Below are positions 30,027 to 37,331 of a DNA stretch of 64,000 bases, piece by piece; position 1 is the first letter of the stretch, and every line of letters begins with the position of its first letter. The translations under genes and the position numbers were made by a program. The stretch lies in NCBI RefSeq assembly GCF_035712165.1, contig NZ_DASTBH010000562.1, forward strand, positions 1-64,000, read 5' to 3'. The stretch is from DASYTH01 sp035712165 (GTDB lineage: Bacteria; Actinomycetota; Actinomycetes; Mycobacteriales; Pseudonocardiaceae). The notes below the pieces were generated by a model that saw only the letters and a list, made by a program, of their open reading frames with translations, made no database searches and was not told the DNA's origin.

Positions 30027-30577
30027 CGGGTGCCCTGCCCAACGGGTTCGGGGTCGGGGATGCGTTCGTGGTCGCCGTCCCAGCCACCGCCGCCTCCGTC
30101 GCGGCAGTACGCGCACCAGGGGGCGAACAAGAAGTGGCGCCAGGTGCTCCAGCACATGGCCGTGAAGCCGAGGTCAAGCGGGATGTAGAGCAGGGTCACG
30201 CCGGTGACGTGGACGGCGGTGTTGGTGACGATCACCCCGGCGATCAGGCAGCCCCAGGTGAGCGAGGGCTGCTCGTCGAGGCGGTGGGAGAACCAGAAGG
30301 TCCACAGCTGCCGGTCGGCGACATCCTGCGGGGTGTGGCCGCGTGCGCGGTCGCACCGCTGGCAGTCGTGTTCTGGCAGCACGGTGTGGGTCAGGGACAG
30401 GAACATCAGGATCGCGGCGATGAAGCAGGCCGGGCTGGTGTACGGGTAGAGCGCGTCGATGTGCAGCCAGGACGGCACGGAGAGCACGAGGGTCAGGGCG
30501 GCCAGCGCGGGCAAGGAGTGGCCGAAGCGGGCCACGCCGTCCAGTACGCGGCGCTGCGGGTGGTCAGCGGTCGCCAC
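30023..30577 (-). CDS. Membrane protein with Cys knuckles
   Basis: Encodes 184 aa with about four membrane helices (residues 22-38, 47-65, 107-123, 125-142). CQRC in the loop and CAYC near the end may bind metal. A GTG start overlaps the gene before by 14 nt. Function unknown. Confidence 0.68.
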   Translation of the reverse strand: MATADHPQRRVLDGVARFGHSLPALAALTLVLSVPSWLHIDALYPYTSPACFIAAILMFLSLTHTVLPEHDCQRCDRARGHTPQDVADRQLWTFWFSHRLDEQPSLTWGCLIAGVIVTNTAVHVTGVTLLYIPLDLGFTAMCWSTWRHFLFAPWCAYCRDGGGGGWDGDHERIPDPEPVGQGTR

Positions 30578-30851
30578 GGCCGCGCAGCTTTCCGGCGAAG
30601 GTCTCGAAGACGTCGGCGACAGCGCCGGTGATCTCGCCCCAGGCGGCGGCGGCGCGCTCGTGGGAGCTGGCGGCGTCGGCGACCTTCTCGACGATCTTGG
30701 GGTCGGCGTTGTCGGCGGCCCACTCGGCGAGGCGGCCGTGCACCGGGCAGTCGAACTTCAGCACGGTCTCGCCCTCACCGTTGGTGCACCTGCCACAGGA
30801 ACGCAGCGGGCCGGTGGTGCGGTCGTCGTCGAAGGCGCGGGTGTCGGTCAC
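30564..30851 (-). CDS. Small hypothetical protein with CxxC
   Basis: Encodes 95 aa from a GTG overlapping the upstream TAG by one base. CGRC and a later CPVHG form a possible zinc site; the rest is a long Ala-rich helix. Confidence 0.66.
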   Translation of the reverse strand: MTDTRAFDDDRTTGPLRSCGRCTNGEGETVLKFDCPVHGRLAEWAADNADPKIVEKVADAASSHERAAAAWGEITGAVADVFETFAGKLRGRGDR

Positions 30852-31060
30852 TAGATCAACTCTCCTCGGAACATCTCGGGATGGGCGTCGATGACAGCCT
30901 GCCCTGCGGCATGCATAGCCTCGGCGACCAGGGCGACCGCGTAATCGGAGTACAGGCTGGTGTTCGGGTCGGCCTCGGCCGCCGCGCGCTGCTCGGGCGT
31001 CCAGTGCTCGTAGTCGGCGGTGAGGATGGCGAACGACAGCTCGCGGTGGTCCCCGCTCAC
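30851..31060 (-). CDS. Small hypothetical protein
   Basis: Encodes 69 aa from a GTG in a GTGA overlap. Helical, acidic, two aromatic clusters. Unknown function. Confidence 0.64.
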   Translation of the reverse strand: MSGDHRELSFAILTADYEHWTPEQRAAAEADPNTSLYSDYAVALVAEAMHAAGQAVIDAHPEMFRGELI

Positions 31061-31356
31061 GAGTCACCCTCGGCTTGCCGGGCGCGCTGGGCCTGCTGCT
31101 CAATCAGGCTGAGGTCCAACGGGCGCTCGCCGATGTACTGCTGGCACGAGCAGGGGCGGTAGCGGTCCTGCGCCACGCTGTAGTCGCTGGCCTTGCAGGC
31201 GCCGGTTGTGGGGTCATGCAGGGACAGGTGGTGCCTGCACCCGCACACGTAGGAGGGGCTGCCGGTCCTGGAAGCGCGACGCGACCGGCCGACCCTGCCG
31301 AACAGGTAGCCCAGGACGAGGATGGCCGCGCCGACCGCGAGGCTGGCCGGGTCCAT
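31057..31356 (-). CDS. Membrane-anchored Cys protein
   Basis: Encodes 99 aa. One N-terminal membrane helix (residues 5-20), a basic stop, then a CGCRHH, C, CSC cluster that probably binds zinc. The ATG overlaps the upstream TGA (TGATG). Confidence 0.68.
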   Translation of the reverse strand: MDPASLAVGAAILVLGYLFGRVGRSRRASRTGSPSYVCGCRHHLSLHDPTTGACKASDYSVAQDRYRPCSCQQYIGERPLDLSLIEQQAQRARQAEGDS

Positions 31357-31571
31357 CAGGCCAGCCCGAGCACGCTGCCGACGGCGTGCGCCGCGCTCGC
31401 GGCGACGTCGGCAACGAAGTGCAGGGTGGTGACCACGGAGTCGACGACGATGCCGCGCGTGACCGGCAGGGTCAGCAGGACCGCGACGAGCACGGTGCCC
31501 GCGAGCATGGCGGCCTTCTCGGCGGTGGTGACGGCGGGCGGGGCGGCGAGGGCGGTCTGCGCATTGCTCAT
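31356..31571 (-). CDS. Small membrane protein from leaderless mRNA
   Basis: Encodes 71 aa with one clear membrane helix (residues 20-38) and a second hydrophobic stretch. There is no ribosome site: the ATG lies 7 nt after the -10 of promoter 31579-31608. First gene of the leftward operon reaching 28838. Confidence 0.72.
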   Translation of the reverse strand: MSNAQTALAAPPAVTTAEKAAMLAGTVLVAVLLTLPVTRGIVVDSVVTTLHFVADVAASAAHAVGSVLGLA

Positions 31572-31578
31572 GCCGCGT

Positions 31579-31608
31579 AGCTTAGCCGCGTGATCACCGG
31601 CTTGTCAA
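31579..31608 (-). promoter_or_regulatory. Repeated promoter, leaderless type
   Basis: Leftward TTGACA (31608-31603), AGCCG...CGGC spacer, -10 TAAGCT (31584-31579), ATG 7 nt later. Confidence 0.85.
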
Positions 31609-31613
31609 CTAGG

Positions 31614-31687
31614 TGTCGGCCCCGGTCTGTCGAGCACGCCTCGCGCTGCGAGGAAGTGGAGGGCGGGCGGCGCTGCCGGGGCCGACA
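31614..31687 (-). ncRNA. Candidate 74-nt structured small RNA
   Basis: A 12-bp perfect stem (TGTCGGCCCCGG with CCGGGGCCGACA) closes a 50-nt interior that itself holds a CCTCGC/GCGAGG hairpin. Its 5' end (31687) lies exactly 6 nt after the -10 of the weak promoter copy at 31694-31723, where transcription should start. It has no open reading frame. Existence as an RNA is inferred. Confidence 0.4.
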
Positions 31688-31693
31688 GAGCAC

Positions 31694-31723
31694 AGCCTAG
31701 CCGGTCTCGTGGCGGCTACGCGA
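31694..31723 (-). promoter_or_regulatory. Degenerate copy of the repeated promoter
   Basis: Leftward 6-18-6 geometry with -10 TAGGCT (31699-31694), GCCGG/CCGG-type arms, but a poor -35 (TCGCGT). Confidence 0.45.
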
Positions 31724-31894
31724 CACCAAGCACAGCGCGTTAGGTCACGGCACTCTGCGTAGCTCCGGCAAATCAGCGCTTTAAATTACTACCAAGATCA
31801 TGTCTCATCCGGATAACAATGTTGGTAACGATACTCTGGGTGAGTCAAGCAGGTCATGCGTGGTCGGCATGCATCATGGGCCAGTCAAGCCCGG

Positions 31895-31929
31895 TTGACG
31901 AGCCGTCCGATACCCCCGGGGGGTATTTT
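31895..31929 (+). promoter_or_regulatory. Half-site of the module joined to a terminator-like hairpin
   Basis: A perfect TTGACGAGCCG (31895-31905) is followed not by a -10 arm but by an ATACCCC/GGGGTAT hairpin ending in TTTT. It could be a transcription-stop element bound by the same regulator. Confidence 0.4.
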
Positions 31930-32512
31930 CGGCCATTCGTGGACACCCTTCCCTATCAAGCGTGTCCATGCATCCTCGCGTTTCCGCAGGTCGGTATGCA
32001 TGTGGTCAGGGCGCCAATGCATGGTTGTCCAGCTTGACCGGCTCTGACCTGCGGGTTCATCCGAGTGGACTGGACACCCTGGGGTGCTGATTCAGCCATG
32101 ACTCAAACGCTTGATGCATGATGCTTGATGCAGGTCATGTCTTTCATGCTTGGTTCAGTACCCTTTCCGCAGATCAGACCAGATCAAGCAGTCATGCATC
32201 ATGGGTCATGTCGAAATTTCGACCCTGGCGTGACCGGACCACCCCCTATAAGGGCACGGTTTCGACCCCTCGGCGGCCCCTGCGGCGGCCCCGGCTCGGC
32301 GGGCGGGAAAAGCCACAGTAGGAGGCTTGTTACCGGCCGGTACATGCATCTGTCCACAAAGGTCATGGGTCTGAGTCAAGCTGGACAACCATGCACTGGA
32401 GGGTGTCCCACATGCATGCGCGACCTGGGGATGTACCCGATTTTCTGGACACCCTTGTCTGATGTTGGTGACCAACATAAATCACAGCCCATGACTGTCC
32501 ATGCATGACGCT

Positions 32513-32531
32513 TGACTGCGGAGCGCAGTCA
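32513..32531. repeat. 8-bp inverted repeat upstream of the HTH gene
   Basis: TGACTGCG and CGCAGTCA separated by 3 nt, 46 bp before the ATG of the HTH protein; a possible operator. Confidence 0.45.
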
Positions 32532-32576
32532 GTACCGGCTTGCCAATCTCCAAGCCTTTGGTGCATGATCTGCGGC

Positions 32577-33278
32577 ATGACGGTTGATCACCAGGCCCTG
32601 GGGTTCGCGCTGACGACCCCGGACGTGGCCGACATCCTCGACAAGAACGAGCAGGAGGTGCGCGACCTGGTGCGCGCCGGAGTGCTGCCCACTCTGATCA
32701 AGCGCGAGCCCGGCGAGCCCATGCGCATGTGGTTCCACCCGGACGACGTGAGCGGCGTCGAGGTCCGCATGCGCAACGCGGCCCAGGCGAACGGCCTACT
32801 GGTGGACGAGCGCAACCGCCTGCGCGTGCAGGCCGCGCTGCGGGCCTACCTGAATGCTGTGCCCCCGACGGCCTCGTACGACCGCGCCCTACTCGACAAC
32901 GCCCCGCTGCTGGGCAAGACCCGCCAGCGTGCCGAGGTCGTGCACGTGCGCGCCGAGGCGGTGGCCTCGTTCGGCTCATCGCTGGACAACGTGCCGGTGA
33001 CGGTGTCGATGGCGACGCAGGCCCTGGAGTTCCTGGGGGCGGTCCGGGTGCGCGGGGTGACCGCGCTGGCCGAGCCGGGCAGGCAGCGGTGGGGTGTGTG
33101 GTTCCGCCTGCCGCCCGGCTTCGCGGTGGGTGATGACGATGAGCCCGAGGTGGTCGCGGGCATGGTCGACGGGGCGTTCGAGCCGGGCGACACGGTGACC
33201 CGCCGGGGCGCGGGTGCGCCGCATGTGGCGGGGCCGCTGCTGGGGTTGGATGACCTCGACGACGACCCCATTGACTAG
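32577..33278 (+). CDS. HTH DNA-binding protein next to repeat region
   Basis: Encodes 233 aa. Residues 10-60 look like an excisionase/MerR-type winged helix (LTTPDVADILDKNEQEVRDLV). The remainder is mixed and ends acidic. There is no ribosome site; TTGCCA, an 18-nt spacer and CATGAT end 7 nt before the ATG, suggesting another leaderless start from a non-consensus promoter. Its place at the edge of the repeat region makes it a candidate origin- or repeat-binding protein. Its last codons ATT GAC TAG lie inside the next promoter. Confidence 0.68.
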   Translation: MTVDHQALGFALTTPDVADILDKNEQEVRDLVRAGVLPTLIKREPGEPMRMWFHPDDVSGVEVRMRNAAQANGLLVDERNRLRVQAALRAYLNAVPPTASYDRALLDNAPLLGKTRQRAEVVHVRAEAVASFGSSLDNVPVTVSMATQALEFLGAVRVRGVTALAEPGRQRWGVWFRLPPGFAVGDDDEPEVVAGMVDGAFEPGDTVTRRGAGAPHVAGPLLGLDDLDDDPID

Positions 33279-33300
33279 CCGCGCACCCAACGGCTAGCCT
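33271..33300 (+). promoter_or_regulatory. Repeated promoter-operator module overlapping upstream stop
   Basis: TTGACT (33271-33276), AGCCG...CGGC spacer of 18 nt, -10 TAGCCT (33295-33300). No GTTCCGC. The TAG of TTGACTAG ends the HTH gene. Confidence 0.87.
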
Positions 33301-33351
33301 TACCGCATCCGGACCGCGTGAGCGGCCCCCGATCCCCCCGAGGAGGACCGA

Positions 33352-33636
33352 GTGAAAGTCGTGATCGCCGTCCTGGTGGTGATCATCGTCGTGCTGGTGG
33401 CCGCGCTGATCGCGTGGGCGGTCAAGGACCGTCGCGAGGCTGTGCGCCGCGACGAGTGGCAGCGCGCCAAGCAGGAGGCCCACAAGGCGGGCCAGAACCT
33501 GCTCGCGCTGGAGATCACCGTCGACAAGATCGAGACCGAGCTGGACAACGTCAGCGACATCGAGAGCCTGCTGGCGGCCAAGATCCGCCAGCACGTCAGG
33601 GAATACCGCAGAGGAAGGATCGACCAGACCGCATGA
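33352..33636 (+). CDS. Membrane-anchored coiled-coil protein
   Basis: Encodes 94 aa from a GTG with GAGGAGG. One N-terminal membrane helix rich in Val and Ile (residues 2-23) and a long charged helix (residues 25-90). It overlaps the Band-7-like lipoprotein by 4 nt, which suggests that the two work together at the membrane. Confidence 0.75.
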   Translation: MKVVIAVLVVIIVVLVAALIAWAVKDRREAVRRDEWQRAKQEAHKAGQNLLALEITVDKIETELDNVSDIESLLAAKIRQHVREYRRGRIDQTA

Positions 33637-34715
33637 ACAAGACCATCAGGAGGGGCGGGATCTTCCTGGCCGTCGCCGCGCTGGGCGTCACGCTGACCGC
33701 GTGTTCGACCTACGCCGCGCCGGACCAGATCATCCTGTACTACACCGCTGGCACCGGCGAGTCCCGCCAGTTCCAGGAGTGCATCCAGCCGGGCCAGTCG
33801 GGCTCGTACCCGGTGGACGACGAGATCTACGCGCTGCCCACCTCGCTGCGGACCTGGAACATCCGGCCCAAGGGCGGCGACACGGCCGACCCGATCGCCT
33901 CGGGCACGCTGCCGGAGACCGTCAACGGCGCCAGCCAGCCCGGCCCCGAGGTCGTGGTGTACGCGACCGCCGACTTCTACCTCAACTCGGACTGCAAGGC
34001 CGGGACGAAGTCGCCGATCGTGCGGTTCTGGGAGTCGACGGGGCGCCGCTACGGCATCTCGGCCGACGGCGAGGACGGCTTCAACCAGGGCAACTTCAAC
34101 AAGATGCTGCTGAACACGCTGGTGCCCGCCGAGGAGACGGCGCTGCGGCAGGAGACCCGCAAGTACGACGCGGACGCGCTGGACGCGAACACGGGCAACG
34201 TGTGGACGACCATGGAGCGCAACCTGGCGCCGACCTTCCAGCGGACACTGGAGGACAAGCTGGGCGGCAAGTACTTCTGCGGCACCGGCTTCGCGGGCGG
34301 CGCCGAGGTCGAGTGGACCGAGTGGCGGCCGAAGGTCAAGAACAGCGGCAGCTCCATGGAGGAGCAGGTGCTGGACGCCAACGGCCAGCCGGTCTACGAG
34401 GAGAAGAAGGTCAAGGGCACCTGCCCGCCGGTGCGGATCACGATCACCGACGTCAACTTCAAGGACTCGAACATCGCGGCGGCACGGGCGCGAGCCTACG
34501 CCGCCGAGCAGGACGCGAACGCCAAGCGCATCGAGGCGCAGGGTGAGGCGGACCGGGCGGCCATCCTGGAAGGCGTGGGCAACAGCCCCGGCTACGTGCG
34601 GTTGCAGGAGATCGAGGCGCAGAAGCAGGCCGCCGAGGCGTGCAAGGTCTCGAAGAACTGCACCGTGATCATCGGTGACCCAGGCAACACCTCGTTGCCG
34701 GTTGGTGGCAGGTAA
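33633..34715 (+). CDS. Band-7/SPFH-like lipoprotein
   Basis: Encodes 360 aa. A lipoprotein signal ends LTAC (lipid Cys at residue 24). The middle resembles an SPFH/Band-7 fold: a long strand region, then VRITITDVNFKDSNIAAARA with a typical SPFH C-terminal helix (AYAAEQDANAKRIEAQGEADRAAI, QEIEAQKQAAEAC). SPFH proteins form large rings on membranes and control proteases. A phage-made, lipid-anchored version on the outer face of the membrane may affect envelope integrity or later infections; this is inference. Confidence 0.75.
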   Translation: MNKTIRRGGIFLAVAALGVTLTACSTYAAPDQIILYYTAGTGESRQFQECIQPGQSGSYPVDDEIYALPTSLRTWNIRPKGGDTADPIASGTLPETVNGASQPGPEVVVYATADFYLNSDCKAGTKSPIVRFWESTGRRYGISADGEDGFNQGNFNKMLLNTLVPAEETALRQETRKYDADALDANTGNVWTTMERNLAPTFQRTLEDKLGGKYFCGTGFAGGAEVEWTEWRPKVKNSGSSMEEQVLDANGQPVYEEKKVKGTCPPVRITITDVNFKDSNIAAARARAYAAEQDANAKRIEAQGEADRAAILEGVGNSPGYVRLQEIEAQKQAAEACKVSKNCTVIIGDPGNTSLPVGGR

Positions 34716-34758
34716 CACCTGGTGCCCAACCCCAGGGGTCCGAGAAGGGCGAGGCGGC

Positions 34759-34956
34759 GTGCGCGATCTTCGGCACGAGGTGTTGCGGGAGATCCGGCGG
34801 GTCGACGCGGAGATCAAGTTGCTGGTCGCCATGGAGTGGCCGGACAAGATGACGCGGATCGACGCCTGGCTGGACCGGCGGCTGCGGCTGATGCTGCGCC
34901 GGGACCAGCTGGAGACTCTGGGGTTCACGGTGACCGACCGCCGACGGCTCCGGTAG
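34759..34956 (+). CDS. Small basic helical protein
   Basis: Encodes 65 aa from a GTG after GGCGAGGCGGC. Nearly all charged helix (VLREIRRVDAEIKLLVAMEW, RRLRLMLRRDQLETLG). Start uncertain. Function unknown. Confidence 0.58.
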   Translation: MRDLRHEVLREIRRVDAEIKLLVAMEWPDKMTRIDAWLDRRLRLMLRRDQLETLGFTVTDRRRLR

Positions 34957-34979
34957 GGCCGGACGCGGAGACCACGCAG

Positions 34980-35345
34980 GTGTTACCGGCGGTCTCCGCT
35001 CCGGCCCCACCGGGCTCGGCGCAGCGGGCGGCGCGGGCCTTCGAGCCCGCGCTGTCCTCGCTGCCGAGGTTCATGCTGCCGGGCTGGGAGTGGCCGCTGG
35101 CCGACCCGGAGGACCCGACACCGATCTACGACGAGTTGATCACGACTCTCCCTGATCCAACCAAGCCGGACCAACGGGAGCCCGGCGGGAAGGCTGACGC
35201 TGATGAGGAACCAGGCAGACACCGCGAAGTGGCCGCCGACGACGGACATGGGCGCGGCGGGGCTGTACCACCCGATCAAGAAGATGGCGGACCTGGCGCT
35301 GCGGTTCGCGACGGTGAACCGGGCGACGAGGCTGCCGGACGGTAG
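34980..35345 (+). CDS. Possible Pro-rich protein (weak call)
   Basis: An open frame of 121 aa from GTG 34980 (GCGGAGA upstream) fills the gap before the HD-domain gene. Residues 1-70 have plausible composition (SSLPRFMLPGWEWPLADPED), but the last 48 overlap the next gene by 143 nt and look like out-of-frame translation. Confidence 0.35.
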   Translation: MLPAVSAPAPPGSAQRAARAFEPALSSLPRFMLPGWEWPLADPEDPTPIYDELITTLPDPTKPDQREPGGKADADEEPGRHREVAADDGHGRGGAVPPDQEDGGPGAAVRDGEPGDEAAGR

Positions 35346-36270
35346 CCCGGAGTCGGACGCCGACCACACGGTCATGCTGGCCTGGCTCGCCCCGGCGCTG
35401 GCCGCGCGGTGCACCGACTCGCTCGACGTGGGCCTGGTGTGCCAGTTCGCGGTGGTACACGACGCGGTGGAGGCGCTGGCCGGGGACACGCCGACGCTGA
35501 AGATCTCGCCGCAGGAGTGGGGCCGCAAGATCGAGCGCGAGGCGCGGTCGGCCGAGTCGATCGCGCGGATGTTCGGGGCGACGCTGCCGTGGTTCCCGGA
35601 GATGATCCTGCGCTACGAGCAGCGCGACGAGGCCGAGGCCCGGTTCGTGTGGGCGCTGGACAAGGTGATCGTCAAGATCGCCAACCTGTTCGCCGGGTGC
35701 CACGACATCACCGTGCAGGGCCTGACGGTGGACGACTTCGTGGACATGCGCACCGAGCAGCGGCCGAAGCTGGACGCGGTGACCGCCCAGTACACCTGGG
35801 GCGAGGGGCTGCTGCGGGTCTATGACCGGCTGTGCGCCGAGGTTGAGGCCCGCCTGCGCGAGCTGGCACTGCCGGTGGGCGCGCTGGACAACGAGGCGGC
35901 CCAGGCGGTGACCTTCGAGCAGTCCGGCCACGTCGCGGTCAGCCACGAGCCCGGCTCGTGCCCGGACGGCGAGGACGGCCGCTCGTGCATGTTCTGCGAC
36001 GGCGGCCTGTTCGCCTGCGAGCGCTGCAACAGCTTCGAGGGCGCCACCACCACGCACTGCCCCGGCGAGCGGATGACCGCCGAGCAGCACGACGCGGTCT
36101 ACGCGGGCGACCTGGACTACCGGCGCCGCGCTGACGGTACCGGTGAGTGGCTGCCGGTCGGCTCGCCGCACACCCCGAACCGGGGGTGGGAGTCGGCTCG
36201 GCTGGCGGCCGAGGTCGACAACTTCTCGATCGACAAGGTGATCGACTACGTGATGCGAGGCCAGGCATGA
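35203..36270 (+). CDS. HD-domain phosphohydrolase with C-terminal zinc region
   Basis: Encodes 355 aa with GGAAGG 9 nt upstream. HD signature: H55 (SDADHTVML), H86-D87 with E90 (VVHDAVEAL), then GDTPTL, as in YfbR/HDDC2-type 5'-nucleotidases. The 200-residue helical domain would dephosphorylate deoxynucleoside monophosphates. Residues 255-290 add a Cys-rich segment (CPDGEDGRSCMFC, CERC, HC). Followed by a MazG-like gene (ATGA overlap), suggesting a nucleotide-pool operon. Confidence 0.83.
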   Translation: MRNQADTAKWPPTTDMGAAGLYHPIKKMADLALRFATVNRATRLPDGSPESDADHTVMLAWLAPALAARCTDSLDVGLVCQFAVVHDAVEALAGDTPTLKISPQEWGRKIEREARSAESIARMFGATLPWFPEMILRYEQRDEAEARFVWALDKVIVKIANLFAGCHDITVQGLTVDDFVDMRTEQRPKLDAVTAQYTWGEGLLRVYDRLCAEVEARLRELALPVGALDNEAAQAVTFEQSGHVAVSHEPGSCPDGEDGRSCMFCDGGLFACERCNSFEGATTTHCPGERMTAEQHDAVYAGDLDYRRRADGTGEWLPVGSPHTPNRGWESARLAAEVDNFSIDKVIDYVMRGQA

Positions 36271-36767
36271 CCGAGGAGAACATGCTGCCGAGTCCGTTCG
36301 CTCGCGGCCACGCGGCGCGGCAGGCGTTGAACGACCCGGTGCCCACCAAGCAACGGCCCGAGGACCAGGTGTTGCCCACCCCGAACGCGCACCCGTCGGT
36401 GCACGCGCAGGTGGCGGCCGACCTGATGGCCCGTGAGGCGATTGGCATCACGCGGTACGGGACACCGTTGCAGCCGTTCAACGGCCGTGACGCCGACCTG
36501 GACCTGTACGAGGAGCTGCTGGACGCGGCGGCCTACATGAAGCAGCGGCTGATCGAGAAGGCGGCCGAGGGCTCGGCGGTGTTCCCGAACTTCATGCAGG
36601 CGTGGGAGTGGATGCGCACCACCGGCGGCTACGACGAGTCGACGCCGCTGTGTGCCGCGCCGCACATCGTGGCGCACGCCCAGCTGCGGGTGGATGGGTC
36701 CGAGGAGGGCCAGGCTCTCTTCGAGGCCGCGTTCACGATCCTGAAGGACGCGGGGGTGCTGGCATGA
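36267..36767 (+). CDS. MazG-like nucleotide pyrophosphohydrolase
   Basis: Encodes 166 aa. Residues 62-92 (ITRYGTPLQPFNGRDADLDL followed by YEELLDAAAYMKQRL) match the dATP/dGTP pyrophosphohydrolase-type pattern of phage MazG-like proteins, with the acidic EE and D residues that would hold Mg. The rest is helical. Coupled to the HD-domain gene. Confidence 0.72.
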   Translation: MTEENMLPSPFARGHAARQALNDPVPTKQRPEDQVLPTPNAHPSVHAQVAADLMAREAIGITRYGTPLQPFNGRDADLDLYEELLDAAAYMKQRLIEKAAEGSAVFPNFMQAWEWMRTTGGYDESTPLCAAPHIVAHAQLRVDGSEEGQALFEAAFTILKDAGVLA

Positions 36768-37186
36768 GCCGCCTGTGGCACTTCCTGAGCGACCGCGCCG
36801 AGGCCGCGCGGACCGGCCAGTACACCGCCCGCGACCCACACCTGGCCGACGCGATCATGGCTGTGCTCGCCGAGCACACCACCCGCGACGACCGGGACCT
36901 GTCCTGCGTGGGTTGCGGGTTCGGCCCGGACGGCATGCCGCGTACCGCGATGCTGGACCACTGCCCGACGTTGCGGGCGCTGGCCTGGGCGCACTTCAAC
37001 CACCCGCAGTGGCGCAGCCACTGGGCGCTGGACGCCCAGCCGTACCTGACGACCTGGCCGCCGTCGGAGAACTGTTTCTGCGGCGGCGCCCAGCGGGCGC
37101 ACTGGCGCGGCACGCGGCGGCAGTGCCGCCTGACTCGCTGGGAGCGCGAGCACGCGCCCAACCGGATCCCCGTGGAGGTGGGTTGA
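36764..37186 (+). CDS. Zinc-binding hypothetical protein
   Basis: Encodes 140 aa, ATGA overlap. CVGCGFG, HCPTLRALAWAHFNHPQW and CFCGG with a later C suggest two zinc sites. A related layout recurs in several phage proteins of unknown function. Confidence 0.72.
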   Translation: MSRLWHFLSDRAEAARTGQYTARDPHLADAIMAVLAEHTTRDDRDLSCVGCGFGPDGMPRTAMLDHCPTLRALAWAHFNHPQWRSHWALDAQPYLTTWPPSENCFCGGAQRAHWRGTRRQCRLTRWEREHAPNRIPVEVG

Positions 37187-37188
37187 TC

Positions 37189-37329
37189 ATGGAGCCGAAG
37201 AAGAAGGCCCCGAAGAAGAAGGTGCGCACCAAGGCGCTGCCGACCTGTCCGAACCACCACAAGGCCGAGAAGGTCGGCGGCCGGTTGCGCTGCCGGGTCA
37301 GCTGGTGCGCCTTCAACCGGTGGAAGTGA
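37189..37329 (+). CDS. 46-aa Lys-rich zinc microprotein
   Basis: Starts MEPKKKAPKKKVRTKA, then CPNHH, C and C residues 8-13 apart. A basic tail plus a single zinc knuckle fits nucleic-acid binding. It starts 2 nt after the previous stop. Confidence 0.65.
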   Translation: MEPKKKAPKKKVRTKALPTCPNHHKAEKVGGRLRCRVSWCAFNRWK

Positions 37330-37331
37330 TC

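Larger units (their letters stand above)
31800..32576. repeat. Repeat-dense non-coding region, candidate replication origin
   Basis: No credible gene. ATGCAT occurs nine times between 31869 and 32506 (starts 31869, 31968, 31996, 32017, 32114, 32194, 32344, 32412, 32501) and TCAAGC/GCTTGA nine times between 31845 and 32515. GGACACCC occurs three times, and once inverted. A 20-bp inverted repeat (TGCATGGTTGTCCAGCTTGA near 32018 and its complement near 32376), ATGTTGGT-G-ACCAACAT (32462-32478) and GTCGAAATTTCGAC (32210-32223) add symmetry. It is locally less GC-rich and sits where transcription diverges, next to the replication gene series. Confidence 0.7.

Noticed and set aside
31819..32508. 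Several 60-130 codon frames inside the repeat region
   Set aside because: They are made from the ATGCAT/TCAAGC repeats, differ in composition from neighbouring genes, and lack ribosome sites.
32512..32541. TTGACT at 32512 as a module copy
   Set aside because: The second arm and -10 are absent at the 18-nt position; the sequence is better explained as an inverted repeat.
31800..32576. CRISPR array
   Set aside because: Repeats are short hexamers and octamers at irregular spacing, not 25-40 nt direct repeats with uniform spacers.
34980..35345. Frameshift fusion of the Pro-rich frame with the HD-domain gene
   Set aside because: No slippery site was seen, and the HD-domain gene has its own ribosome site and start.
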